From the NCBI GenBank assembly GCA_015680685.1, contig MNCI01000808.1:514413-578412 (forward strand): 64,000 nt of DNA, written 5' to 3'. The notes beneath the pieces are model-generated. The model worked only from the letters and a program-made list of their open reading frames with translations. It did not search any database and was not told the DNA's origin. Numbering within the stretch: position 1 is the stretch's first letter; every line of letters starts with the position of its first letter. The position numbers and the translations under genes were made by a program. This document shows, piece by piece, positions 33,920 through 45,278 of the stretch. Origin of the DNA: Gnetum montanum. Lineage: Eukaryota; Streptophyta; Gnetopsida; Gnetales; Gnetaceae.

Positions 33920-34858
33920 CCCGATTCATTTTCGGCCACTCATTCACTCTTGGTAGCACACGAGTATGAGTGGTGGGCAGCCATGCATGTTATGTACATG
34001 GCAGTGTCAAATCATTACTGGTTGATGCTGCCATCATGAGGCCTAAGGCCTCTAGCTGCCATTTCTCTTCCGTTTTCTTTGCAAAAGTAACAGAGATATT
34101 CTTTTCAGTTATGCTGTCATTGGAATCTGATCATGTGCAGGTTTGATGGAAGTGGAAGAGGCAAAGGATGAGGGGTCAGATCAATCTAGATAAATTTCCT
34201 TGTCCAATGCAACAAGAAGGAGGATTTTTTGAAGGCTAAGGGACAAAGGAAAATCCCAGGGTTCTTTCTTAGTTTTGTTACCTATTTGGTGGCACTCCCA
34301 AAGGCACTTTGGTGTGGAACAGTAAGTAGATTTGAGAGCCAAAGGTTGCATACTTGTCAGAGGAGGTGTGCTTCTTATAAGCACAGACAGACATGACTGC
34401 ACCAGAAGTTATTTTATTTGTTACTCAAACCTAATGCTCATTTTGTAGCTAAGTCTTTGTTTTATCTTGCTATTTTAAATTTTAGTTACTCAACTTTGGC
34501 CTCTATTGTGTGGATTAAACACAAAGCTTGTGTTTCATTAAAACATTGGTTAATCTTTGTCCAAGTTGTTAGCTATCTCATGCTTTTCATTTCACACTTC
34601 ATTAATGAATAGGTGTCCTTGTTGAAATTTCAAAGTGAATAGCTATTTCTTTGCCAAACTTGTGGTGGACTATTATGTACCTCTTAAAATTGTTTAATTT
34701 AATAGCATCTTTAAATTTCATGTTTTATGAAACATCACGTTACCTTTTCAACTAAGACTATTCTCGAGTTTCCATACCCATATGAGAGGCACCCTAGCTA
34801 ATAGTCTCTTTAAATGAGTTTTGTGGGTGTTGCTTTGTCCAAAATTTATGCATAAATA
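33920..34858 (+). mobile_element. Element U 3' LTR (right part)
   Basis: Repeat of 16350-17333 in the same orientation, with numerous substitutions and a few indels. It ends ATGCATAAATA (34848-34858), the decayed counterpart of ATGCATCAACA at the 5' copy end. The sequence beyond differs (no primer site), as expected at an outer LTR boundary. Confidence 0.6.
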
Positions 34859-36480
34859 GTTTCTTATTAGTGTATTCGTATGTGTTGCATGCGTGTATAT
34901 GTATACATGTTTGTGCATAACATAAAATTGTTTCACTTTTATTAAGATGATATATACTTCTTGTAATAAGATACTACTACCTTATTTGAAAGACATAGAA
35001 CCTTTATTGTGACTCTTTGATTCTATAATCCTTGAGTGGTAAAAACATTATACTCTTTGTTAAGTTTCTTTTATCATACGAATGAAGATTGTTAGGAATA
35101 ATCAATTATATATGAATAATCTTGATCACATCTTGATATGTGTAGGTAATGTTGATATGTATTTCTATCATTTACAAATAGTGTGCCCTTGATTTCTTAT
35201 AAACTCTACAAGGTTGTGTAGGGAACCTGGGCCATGGTCATTGGTGTGAACACCCTTATTCTTATGTGGACAAGGGTTTTGGAAATAGCTCAATTAAATT
35301 AATTAATATATCACTTATTTATGAATGCTCTATAAATTGGCAAGTATAGTTAGCTGTTGTAGAAGTAAATGTTGATTTAATATATGCTTTATAAGTATGA
35401 TTTTTCTTGAAGCTTAGCTATAAGTATTTTTGTGTTGTTAAGTATTTCTTCTACTTGTGGAAATCACATTATATGATTTTCCTACCATTAGCCTCTGTGG
35501 TTGCATTTGTGGAAATAGGTTGTCACATGGCACATAGAGTTGTGACCAATGGACCTTCTATGATTATGATAATACTTTGTATTGGCCTCTATGGTTGCAT
35601 CAATGGAGATGGGCTTCCATATCGTACACAAAGTTGTGACCAATGGGTTATGTATCCATCATTGGGCTCTATAGTTGCATTGGTGGGGTGGGCTTCCAAG
35701 AAGGTACATAAAGCATATACCAATAGAATTGATAAGTTGTATGATGTTTCCACTACTAGAGAAATTCTTTATAATGATTTGGCTAATAAACACTATATAA
35801 GTTTTAGGTTGATGTGGAGTATGCAAAAGGATTTCCTTTTATATTTGGATTATCTAATAATCTTATTAGTGATTCTTGTTTAACTGTATATATGGTTTTT
35901 TATTATTTTAGTTTTCTCATAAGAATCCCCAAAAGAAGATTCAAATTATCTAGAGCTATATGTGCATGTAAAGGTTGTTTTGTGTACTAATCTCTAAATT
36001 TAGAATAATTTTACATATAGTTTCTAAAATTTAATATTAGTGTTATATGATCATGGTTGCTTCTTCTTGTGGAAGATTTTATAGTAAAAAAGATAGTTAA
36101 TTGAATTCTTCTTAAGAAGCTATCTTAAGTAATAATAGTAAACTAATGCAAGGACATTGATGATTGTTTAAAAACTTTGCTGTCATTTTTCTTAGTGACA
36201 ACCTTGTTATATATTCTATAATTACAATGCCCTTTCATATTAAAATATTTTATTAATGCATTTAGTTTCAACTTTAGTTTCAATTTTTAAATTTCATTCC
36301 TATATGGTAGTATTTCTTATTTATTTTTGTAAACACCTCAGTGTAGACATGTTTTGGCTAAATTAGAAATTAGATTGAGTTAGGTCGTTATAATGGAGGG
36401 TTGTGTTGGAACCCTAAAATAATTATAACATAGGTACATCTCAAGATATATAGTCTAATCTTTATAAATGATCATTGTTC
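34859..36480. other. AT-rich region, no gene recognised
   Basis: Contains a degenerate three-copy tandem repeat at 35491-35745. A 158-codon open frame (35407-35883) spans that repeat but has no domain I recognise; its hydrophobic composition follows from the TTA-rich sequence. Confidence 0.4.
35491..35745 (+). repeat. Three-copy degenerate tandem repeat, 80-94 bp
   Basis: Copies start near 35491, 35585 and 35665. Shared pieces: GCCTCT(G/A)TGGTTGCAT, TGGGCTTCCA, CACA.AGTTGTGACCAATGG. Confidence 0.7.
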
Positions 36481-36481
36481 A

Positions 36482-36540
36482 CTCGAATCAAATCCATGAC
36501 TTGGAGCTTTCAAATCAAGAGTCTCACCACTAGGCCATTA
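36482..36540 (-). repeat. tRNA-like segment, candidate SINE head
   Basis: The minus strand has a perfect box A (TGGCCTAGTGG, complement of 36527-36537) and, 31 bases on, a weak box B (GGATTTGATTC). The combination with GATTTGAAAGCTCC between resembles a tRNA-derived SINE head or tRNA pseudogene. No cloverleaf acceptor stem is evident, so this is not called a tRNA gene. Confidence 0.35.
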
Positions 36541-36766
36541 CCTCATTTTTTAGAAGAGTTATGGGACTTTCTATCAAAGAATCATAGTCTTTTTTTTTAG
36601 AAGAGTTTAATTATTTTATCCACCTAAAATAATTTTAGCTAAGTCTTGTTTTTTTCATAAGCTTTTAGTTTAGGAAGTTAATTAAAGAATTATAGGCTTA
36701 TTTTAAGAAGTCCAATATTTCTAGGAAGTTCAATCAAATAAACCTCATGGATATGGATAAGCTTGT

Positions 36767-36830
36767 GATGGGTTTTTATCCCAACATCTTTGGATGCAAA
36801 TATTGTAAGTAAACCAATTGGGCTATAGAC
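36767..36830 (-). repeat. Second tRNA-like segment
   Basis: The minus strand reads TATAGCCCAATTGG (box A-like, compare TAGCTCAGTTGG) and then GATGTTGGGATAAAAACCCATC, a T-arm-like hairpin with a 7-base loop. Probably tRNA-derived and degenerate. Confidence 0.3.
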
Positions 36831-36930
36831 CATACTCAAAGAATCATAGTCTTATAATAATATTATAAAACTAATGGACTAAAATATGGTGCACTATCAA
36901 GATTTTTTTTTCTTTGAGCAATCCAAATTA

Positions 36931-37000
36931 TGGGATTAACATGCATATCCATGTTTCTTTTTTTGAGCTATGCAAAATATGGGATTAACATGCATGTTCA
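36931..37000. repeat. Tandem duplication of ~45 bp
   Basis: TTATGGGATTAACATGCAT and ATATGGGATTAACATGCAT occur 45 bases apart, at the 3' side of the LINE. Confidence 0.7.
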
Positions 37001-37812
37001 TTTTTCATAGCACATCCTTTATACACATTCACCATCATCTTATCTTTATCATACCAAATGGGATCAACTACATGAGTTCTTTTTTGCCATTCACCTCTAT
37101 GAAGAGCTAGATTCTTGTTTATTTGTAGTTTCTTCAAATCATCTTCTATCATTTTTCCCATGTCTTCTTTGGTCTTTCTTTCGATGGCTTTCCTAGAATA
37201 GTGATGTAGCAATCTTTTATTTATAGGCTCATTGTTTGATCTTTTTTGCACATGTTGAAACCATCTAAGCCACTATTCTTGCAACCTATCTAAAATAGAA
37301 GTCATTCCAAGTCTTCCTCTCATGTTTTTATTGTGTATTTTATTATCTTTTAATAACATTAAACATCCATCGAATCATTCACATTTTTTCCATATTGAGT
37401 TGTTATTCATGTCTCTTTTGTACTACCTAACATTCAACAATATATAAAATAGTAGGCCTAATTATTTTCCTGTAAAATTTTTCCTTAAATTAAAAGAAAG
37501 CATTTGAACTTCCGTAATATTTTCTTCATAAAGAAAAACACTATTCTTTCTTCATTTTGATCATCCTTTCTCAATTCTATTTTTAATATCTTTATCAATT
37601 TCACCATTTGAAGGAAGGATTAATCTTAGGTTGTGAAATTGTTTGCAATGAGGGACTCTTTTACCTTGAATGTTTATTTTTATTTCACCATTGTGTATGT
37701 TGTTATCAAATTTCATTCCATATATTCTATCATATTTCTACTAATTTTAAAGCCTTTTGATTCTAGAGCATGTCTCCACCTCTCTATTTTAGCAATAGTA
37801 TTTTCTTGAGTT
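36985..37812 (-). pseudogene. LINE C-terminal region
   Basis: Resumes directly after the RT catalytic box: DTTQENTIAKIERWRHALESKGFKISRNMIEYM matches the LINE pattern DET..GVN.KLE.WR.ALE.KGFKLSR.KTEYM. Further on, stops and shifts are frequent until the terminal segment 37251-36985, with LHRGEWQKRTHVVDP, the characteristic end of plant LINE proteins. Confidence 0.75.
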
Positions 37813-39012
37813 GTATCTATTGGTTCTAGTGTGCACTTCGGAAACTCTTACTCCACCTATTCTAAATGCTCATGTTGCAGTTTAGAAGCAAGAAAAAGAA
37901 ATGAATTTAATAATCCAAATTCAATATAATCGAAGGCTATATCTACATATGAAAATATAGTAAAAGCACCCTATCAAAGCTCAATTCTCAATAGAAGACA
38001 AAGATCAAGTAAAGCCAAAATAGATTTTTTTGTAAAATAGGTACCAAAGCCATGTAATTTATATTTAAATTATTATACCACATAAGATAAAATAGAAATT
38101 TCTATTATTTTTACATTTTTAAAAAGATTAATGGATGGATGTAATAAGAGAATGATCCCAATCTCTTATGTCTATTGAATTTTCAATCAATTTTTTATAA
38201 AATAGGCTTGTCCCATTATATTCTATTATGGTCTTATCATTTGGTTGCAAATATGTGTGCAAATAATATTTGTAAGAGAGGTAATTAATGTCATGGAGGC
38301 AAATTAATGATGAAGAAAGAAGATTGAATATATTACACAATTTTCTCAATTTATCCCATAATCCCATATCCCATTTATCATCTACAATCCTTGCATCAAC
38401 AATTTTACAATTTATTCAATAATATTATATCCTATTTATAATCTACAATACCATTCACAATTTCATAATTTATTCCATTACAAGTTCATCCATCATCAAT
38501 TCATCATATTCCTCAATTCTCATTAAGTAAAGAAGTTACACAATCACATTCAGGGTTACTTTTATGTAATAGCTTTCAACCATCAAAACAACTCAAATTA
38601 ATTCCTAATTATGTAGTACATAGATTGTTGAAAGATTTTTCTATCAAGTATTCACTTAGTTTATAACTCTCTGGGATCATAGAGATATTCATCTTGCAAA
38701 ATAATGATTCATATTCTGGACATTGAACAATTATATTCTATACTTCTTTTTCAAGACAAATTTGAATGATCAAATGAAATCCAATTGATTGAAAATTTTA
38801 CAAGATTATAGATCATAGAATGAGCTTTCTAACAAGCCTAATATTAGCCCAAAAATCATCTATATAGTGAAGATATTACAACTATAAGATAAGAAAAAAT
38901 TTCAAATTTTTTGAGTTTGTCTTCCACATAATTTGGTATATTGGGTTGCTAAAAATTTGTAAAATAAAAAATTCTTTTAAATCTTCTTACATCCAAAAAA
39001 ATGTACAGTATC
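37813..39012. mobile_element. Candidate solo LTR inserted in the LINE
   Basis: The LINE protein frame breaks after FMDT and resumes at DTTQ. The 1190-bp insert (37818-39007) is flanked by GTATC on both sides (37813-37817 and 39008-39012), reads TATTGG...TGTACA on the plus strand (TG...CA with one transition), and has no coding sequence. A Copia-like solo LTR is the simplest explanation; the strand cannot be fixed. Confidence 0.6.
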
Positions 39013-39640
39013 CATGAATAAAATATCATTTGCAAATAGCATACACTAAGGAATTTCATCTTGTATTTTCTTTGTTATTTCATCCAAAATAATGGAAAGT
39101 AAGTACAAGCTAAGTGCAAACGCTTGATGTACACCTACTATGGCTGGAAAATCATATGTTAGGCCAAAAATTGTTCTAATTTTAGAGTTAGCTCCTTCAT
39201 ACATGTCTTAAATCACTTCAATATATTTATCAAGGATGTTTTTCCTCCTTAAGGCCCAACAAATAATATTTTTAGGTAATCTATCATATGCTATTTCCAA
39301 GTCAATGAAGATCATATTTAGATTTTGTCTATGCTTTATAAATTCTTCAATTGAGTATTTTATAAACAAAATAGCTTCTATAGTAGATTTTCCTAACATA
39401 AATCCAAATTGATTTTCTAATACTATTGATTCAAGTTTGAGATCTTCCTCTATGACTCTCTCCCAAAGTTTTCTAGTATGGATCATTGGCTTGATCCCTC
39501 TATACTTTGTACAATTTTGTATTTCTCTTTTATTTTTGTAAATAGTAACAACAAAGTTTTTTCTCCAATTTTTAGGCATTTCTCCATCCCTGAAAATTTT
39601 GTTAAATAATTGATATACATTCATTTTTGTTATAAATCCA
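39008..39640 (-). pseudogene. LINE reverse transcriptase domain
   Basis: Typical plant LINE RT blocks in order: LFNKIFRDGEMPKNWRK, IYKNK..IQNCTKYRGIK, LWERVIEEDL, ENQFGFMLGKSTIEAI, MIFIDLEIAYDRLP, then VGVHQAFALSLYLLSIILDEIT (HQGSALSP-type) and CMLFANDILFMD. The catalytic box is FANDI (39022-39036) where FADDI is expected, so the enzyme is dead. One stop replaces the Trp of EVPWCM. Confidence 0.85.
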
Positions 39641-41460
39641 TTACAATATATAGTTTTTAAGGAGACAAATTATTTTTTAAATATAAGAAAATTAAGCTAC
39701 TAGATTAACATATGACTCATCCTAAAATATTTGATAAAAGGAATAAGGTATGAATTAAATCTATTTAATTTTGACTCCATAAAATTAAAATAATTATTGT
39801 ATCATATGTAAATATTGATCTCAATAATTTAGAAAATAATGATATGTTTTTGTAAAATAGCTAGATATTTTCAAATTGAGCATAGCTAAATTGGTTGTGG
39901 AAGCTCTTAGAACTAGGGTAGCATCAAAAGTCTTGAGGTCTTCTCTTCTACAATTTGACTTATCATGAATCAACCATGAGTTGACCATGCATTGTAATAC
40001 GAAATTTCTTCTTATCATAAGTTGGCCACAAGTTGTAACACCTTGTTCTTAGTCTTCATTGTGAGTCATAGTGGGATCACAATTAGTTCTATGGAATGTT
40101 TATGACTTGTGGTGATTAATGTGACTTTATTGTANGAATGTTTATGACTTGTGGTGATTAATGTGACTTTATTGTAAGTTGTAATTTTCTCAGAAGTAAA
40201 AAATTTAAGAGTCATCGTGACTGACCTTCTTAGTTGCAATGGGATCATAGACTATATGATGGTTAAAAAATTAAGAAAATCAATATTAAAATTTTCAATT
40301 CAAGGGCATCTCCAAGCCCAAACCTTCAAGAACATGACATAAAACATCTAATAAATGAAAAATCTAATCAATGACATTATATGCAAGATTAATGAGATCA
40401 AAGTTAATTTTCTATGGGTTTCTTTCCTGTTTCTAACATGAAACAAGAAATTATGAAAAAAATGTTTCTCTTCTTGAAGAACTTAGATTTGGAACTCATA
40501 TGTCAAGAATTATGATCTAAAGGGTTTCTAAGATCAAATTAACCTTCCCAATACAACATGTAATAGAATTTGTGAATATTACCAAGAAACCCAAGAAGAT
40601 CCATAAGAATTACTTAGAAATTTTATGAAATGAAAGAGATTTGAGCGAATTATAATGAGAAAAGCTCAAATCTAGACAAAAGCATCAATTTAAATCATCA
40701 AATATATAGATCTAATAATTTGATAAATTAAAAAATAGAAATATTATAAAATGCTTGAGAAATTATGAACTCAATTATGAAATAAGAACATATTTTGAAA
40801 TGTGATATGTATGAAATGTTTGCGAAATTAGATGTGAAATATTATGAAATACGAGCTAATGCATGGCTAAGGACATAAGCCCATTCTGAAATAATAAATA
40901 AAAAGAAAAAGAATTGAAAGTTTTAGGAAACTTCAGTACAAAAAAAATCCTTCTTCTTCTATTAATGAGAAGATATCAACATACAAATGCAATGTTTGAC
41001 ATCACATTAAGTTTGAGATTAGGAAATTGATCTCCTTTTATAGCATTTGAGAGTGGATACATGACATAAATCTCCTTCCTTAATTTTCATCAAACTTGTG
41101 CTATCCTAACTTTAAATATAACATGACATTTGAAATAAAAACTTCTAACTCTTAACATGACCCTGTAACATAAAATTAAACTTGAATAATGACTAACATA
41201 CGATTTCAAGATGAAATTAAAGAATAAACACCATGAAAAATATTTATAGAAATTAATATAATTTTCAAACTATACTATACATTTCCATCTTTCTGCTATA
41301 TATTAGATTTAGAATTGTAACATTCAAAGTTTGGGAATTAGATTTTTCTTCTTTCACATTTAAGCATCTGATCATTCTCATGAGATAATCAATATCAATA
41401 GGCCAATAATGATTTGTGAGCATATCATTAAGTTGATTTAAGCTTTGAATATATGTGAGA
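39641..41460. other. AT-rich region, no gene recognised
   Basis: No domain or terminal repeat seen. Contains the assembly join at 40094-40176. Confidence 0.4.
40094..40176. other. Assembly join: N flanked by exact 41-bp duplication
   Basis: 40094-40134 and 40136-40176 are identical, separated by the single N at 40135. Confidence 0.9.
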
Positions 41461-42600
41461 AAATAAGAAGGGCTTTATACCTTGGCTATTCCTACTATTC
41501 TGGTCATGTGCATCCATAGCCCATGTAGTAGTACCAACAATGGCAAGCTCCAAATCCTTAGGGTGCTACTCCATGGAATCTTCCAACTCCTATGCAACAA
41601 AAAATGGTGCTTCTTGTCAATTCCTACATTCATGGTGCATAATTAGGTTCTTATCAACCCCCATCAATAATACTTCAATAGTACATGCCTGTTTCGATTA
41701 GTCCTGCCAACCAAGCTTTCCAACATCAAGAACAATAGTAGCTTCTACTCCTTGGTCCCATGCAAGGTGGGATACCTAGTCAACTATAGCAAATGAGAGC
41801 TAAATTTAGTCCTATTTCCTATTATATCAATCATGATTCCATGTATGCATCTAAACAATATTATTAATCTCTTGATGATTTTGTTGTGAAGGGAAGTTGA
41901 AGGTTCCATGGCAAGAAATTCTATGACAAGCACAAACATGAGAGTTGTAAGATAGGATCCACATCATCCTCTCCATCTTGTTGAGAGGATGATCATTCCT
42001 GTTAAATAAGAGTCCATATTTAGGAGGTCTTGACAAAATTCCCTAATCATAACTAAAGTGTATTCTCTATTTCAAGGATAATCTCCACAATTATGTCTAG
42101 TAGAGGTAACAAGATGATACCTAATAGTGATGTTATCACCATTTCCATTTCTATGGTGGCTACATGGGTGCTCAAAGAAGGATATTTACCTAAAAAGTAA
42201 TTAGATCCTCATAGTCCCATGGTGGAAATTCAAATTGGTAAAAAGAGTCATTGCCTAGCTCTCTATGACTTTAGTTTAGGAGTTAATCTCATCTTATTGT
42301 AGTAGTCCCTTGATTGGGGGCTTTCTTCTCTCAAGTACACTAACATTCGATTAGAGTTGATAGACTAATCCTACTCATATCCCATGCGACGGGTATGTGA
42401 TATAATGACTTATGTTGTAGTTTGGTTGTATTACACTAAGTTTTCTAATGATCAAGTCAAAAAACAAGATGGAAGAAAATTTTTCTATTATCAATGGAAA
42501 AGCCTAGTTGAGGACCACTAATGCCAAGTTAATCTTCCAAGGCTTTTATCTCAAAATTGGTAGAAGCGATGATATGAAAAGGGTGAATTACAAGAAAATA
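41461..42600 (+). pseudogene. Decayed Ty3/gypsy gag-protease remnant
   Basis: The firmest part is a protease at 42222-42400: VEIQIGKKSHCLALYDFSLGVNLIL followed by LKYTNIRLELID.SYSYP, which corresponds to the Athila-type pattern ALLDLGASVSILP...LKPTNMRLQLADRSYKYP. The catalytic DLGA/DSGA has become DFSLG. Upstream (41461-42200) is Pro/Gln/Asn-rich sequence like gag-protease linkers with many stops. No LTR can be assigned. Confidence 0.55.
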
Positions 42601-43072
42601 CCTTGTGATCCTTTTTAGTCTAGTAGAATCATGTGCATGTTCCATTCAAGTGAGCAAAATGGAATACTTAATGGACAATAATAGTTGTACCATAATGAAT
42701 ATATTTTATCTCCAAGGATGTCTAACAGTTAATTTAACACTTAGAGATCTCTTAGGTAATAGACATGGATCAATCTTGGAGGAGAAAACCTCCAAGCCAT
42801 GCAAAAATTATTTATTTTTTTACTATTTTTCATTTGTACATGTAATAAAGTTGTTATTTATAGTTAGAATTTTATACATTTTGAACCTTATGGATAATCA
42901 ATTATGATATTTTATTTTCATTTATAGAGTTTTTATTTATGTGTGTGTTGTAGGAAAATCAATTAATACACTTTATGAATGCTCATAGAATAAGCCAATG
43001 ATGAATGAGTAAGTTATAGATGTGATGAAGATGTAAGGGTGACAAACAAATCAAAAGTAGAGCCTTGATAAT
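42601..43072. other. Spacer, no gene recognised
   Basis: AT-rich sequence between the protease remnant and the V LTR. A 100-codon frame at 42605-42907 has no recognisable domain. Confidence 0.35.
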
Positions 43073-43426
43073 TGATGACTGGCGAGGTACCCCTACACTC
43101 AATCATACGAGACGAGCGTCACACATGTGATCTGGTCGAACTCCGCAGAAGGACTAGTTGTGGCACCTAGATAGTTATCCTTAGGTCGTAGTTCGCTGTC
43201 TTCCCACCTGGACTAGTATTATATTTGTCACGTATGGTTTAGTCTAGGATGAGGTGTATGATGTGTTCCTAATCTATGCTACTCCCGAAGAAAATGGAAA
43301 ATAATATTAACTAAGCAAAGCTAGGAGGAAAAGGTAAGGAAATCTAATCTAGCCTAAGTGCGATGAGCAATCGATTCCTTGATCAACCGTATACATCTTG
43401 GACCTCGTGCACGACTACCACTAGGA

Positions 43427-43540
43427 CTACCAAGCATAGATCCTAGGTACATCATTGGGATTACCAAGCGAAGATCCTAGATATGCCACTGGGTTACCAA
43501 GCATAGATCCTAGCTACACCACTGGGCTACCAAGCAGTCA
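43427..43540 (-). repeat. ~35-bp tandem repeat in the V LTR, four copies
   Basis: Plus-strand unit: ACCAAGCATAGATCCTAG followed by GTACACCACTGGG; the fourth copy is partial. The related LTRs of W and the solo LTR have only two diverged copies (CTTGGTAACC...). Confidence 0.75.
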
Positions 43541-43881
43541 CACTTAAATGCTCGTAATCAAGTCGTACTCATTCAGCGTTCTAGGAGTTTAAGGGTGAGA
43601 GAGAGAAAAAAATAAATAACATTAAATAAATAAAAAAACAAATAAATAAAAAAGTGAATGCTGCAATGATGAAGTAATCTCGATCTTTATTGCCAGTCAT
43701 GTGCGTGTCCAAGTACGACACACTCGAATAATGACACCATACAATTACATTCACCACACTGCGGGCAGACACAGGAAAAAATCTAACTCTGGAGGGTTCA
43801 AACTACCAAAGCTTCACTACTTCTATTTTGGGATCCCAAACAAGGGAGAGCCACCTATTATTTATAGATATGGCAGTGTAC

Positions 43882-43940
43882 TGTGATATCGCATACGCAA
43901 TATCATAGGGAAGACATGATATCGTGTATGCGATATTGTG
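43882..43940. repeat. 25-bp inverted repeat in the V LTR U3
   Basis: Arms 43882-43906 and 43916-43940 (cores GATATCGCATACGCAATATC and GATATCGTGTATGCGATATT) pair with mismatches that are all transitions, across a 9-base spacer. It sits about 15-70 bp upstream of the TATA box on the minus strand. Confidence 0.8.
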
Positions 43941-43964
43941 GCCTATGCAAATCGCATCTCATCA

Positions 43965-43977
43965 TACCCCCACAACT
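43965..43977 (-). promoter_or_regulatory. Polypurine tract of element V
   Basis: TTGTGGGGGTA on the minus strand directly before the LTR start TGATGAG. Confidence 0.7.
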
Positions 43978-44133
43978 AAATGAAAACTCGTCCTCAAGTT
44001 ACAAGGAGAAAAAGCTTCATTGATTACACAGTGGATAGGTATGGGATTATTAACTGGAAAAAAAAAATGAAATGATGCCGCAGTGTGGGAAGACACAACA
44101 CAGAAAAAAATGCTACACTACAAAAAATGGAAC

Positions 44134-45278
44134 TCATGTAGTTCCTGGTGGCGGTGGCTCTTCCATGGGTGCTTTCCCTTTGTCACGTGCTCCAAGCTTT
44201 GAAGGTTGATGATGCTGAAGAATGGCCTGGAGCTTCTCCTCTTCATTCCGAGGGTCTTGTGCCATCCATGCTAATGTTCCGATGTTTGACAAAGTCGGCA
44301 CCTCCCATGGACAGGGTAGTTGTAAAAACATCTGATTAGCTTTGACATACCATGCTGCGAACACCCGTCATTCCTCTTCATAGGCTCTGGCTTTGTCTTT
44401 GTATTTGTGAAGCTCTGTTAGCCATCGAGCCAAGTCAGTTGCAACATCTTTTTATCCTTGGTAGCTTTCTTTTATCACCGCAAGTTCAGAATTTACAACA
44501 TCTAGTTTCTCAGCTAGCTTCTTGCACTCTACAAATTCTACTTCATATTTGATGTGGGTGGAAGCTACTTACTACTCGAGCTCTGACCTTGGGTGTCCTG
44601 CTGTTAACATGGCCAAGTTGGCATATCTAAGATTTGCCAACTCCTTGTATTTGGTCAAGTCTTGTGTCTGCAGGTCCCGATTCTTAATTTTCGCTTGGTG
44701 AGCGAAGGCGTAAGTGTCCAATATGGCCCTCCAATCAGTGTGCTGGGCACTGATGTTGTTGATTTGAGCCTTGGCCATATGGATCTCCTTCTTCAGGATT
44801 TGTTTGTACATCCCCACCTGATCATGAAAATGCTTCTTCAGCTTCTCGTGTCATTTAGCCTCATTTTGTCACGTGGTTATCTCGATGGCTGATTTTTGGC
44901 AAATAATGCGTACCTCCTCCATTGAGAGGGTTTGCTTTTTTCTTGCTAAATGGCTTACATCTCTGTTGACCTGAATGAACTGTTCTCGCAACTGATGAAA
45001 GTGTTCATCGAGAACATTCTTTTATTTCTCCATAGAAGTCAATCAAAGGTTATTGCAACCAACTGCTTATTCTCTTCTTCTAAAGCCCTGAGTGCCTTAA
45101 TATGCACATCGGTTTGCGCTTGTGCTGCGGAGGCATCCCAAGTGGCTGTCTCCTTTTCTTCTTCCACCTTCTTATTTTCTGCAATTAGCTTTGTTAATTG
45201 CTCGATTTTGAAATTTTTCAGCTGGTCTGCGAGAACAAATTGCAAAGGGTCCTGCTGTGCTGCTTGTAAGGTTATGAG
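44134..45278 (-). pseudogene. Element V accessory ORF, C-terminal half (coiled coil)
   Basis: Continues the reading frame that breaks at 60614. Just inside the break it reads LQAAQQDPLQFVLADQLKNF, then KLIAENKKVEEEKE and ALRALEEENKQL: a strongly heptad-like, charged coiled coil. After a stop and frameshift near 45035, further pieces appear at 44817-44572 (MGMYKQILKKEIHMAKAQ...) and 44364-44134, ending with a basic/proline tail (ARDKGKAPMEEPPPPGTT-stop). The stop is about 160 bp before the polypurine tract, so this gene is in sense at the 3' end of V, the env-like position of Athila-type elements. Not known to be an envelope. Confidence 0.65.
45274..45278. repeat. Target-site duplication of Y, left copy
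   Basis: ATGAG, against AAGAG at 60614-60618 (four of five match). Keeping one copy restores the V ORF frame. Confidence 0.65.

Larger units (their letters stand above)
36985..39640 (-). mobile_element. LINE retrotransposon, 5'-truncated, interrupted
   Basis: A non-LTR element read on the minus strand: RT domain (39640-39008), then after an insertion the C-terminal region (37812-36985). No endonuclease or ORF1 is seen upstream of 39640, consistent with the usual 5' truncation. T-runs on the plus strand at 36583 and 36905 are candidates for the poly(A) tail. The frame has several stops and a mutated catalytic Asp. Confidence 0.8.
43073..43964 (-). mobile_element. Element V 3' LTR (TGATGA/TCATCA family)
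   Basis: 892 bp on the minus strand, TGATGAGATGCG...GCCAGTCATCA, with the family-specific end GAGTGTAGGGGTACCTC. The polypurine tract GTGGGGGTA lies directly before it (43965-43973). TATA box: CTATAAATAATAGG, complement of 43857-43866. Contains a 25-bp U3 palindrome and a four-copy ~35-bp array. The element interior lies to higher coordinates. Confidence 0.85.

Noticed and set aside
35407-35883. 158-codon hydrophobic ORF as a membrane protein gene
   Set aside because: It covers a degenerate three-copy repeat and lacks any recognised domain.
36482-36540. Functional tRNA gene
   Set aside because: Box A is good but box B is poor and no acceptor stem or full cloverleaf can be drawn.
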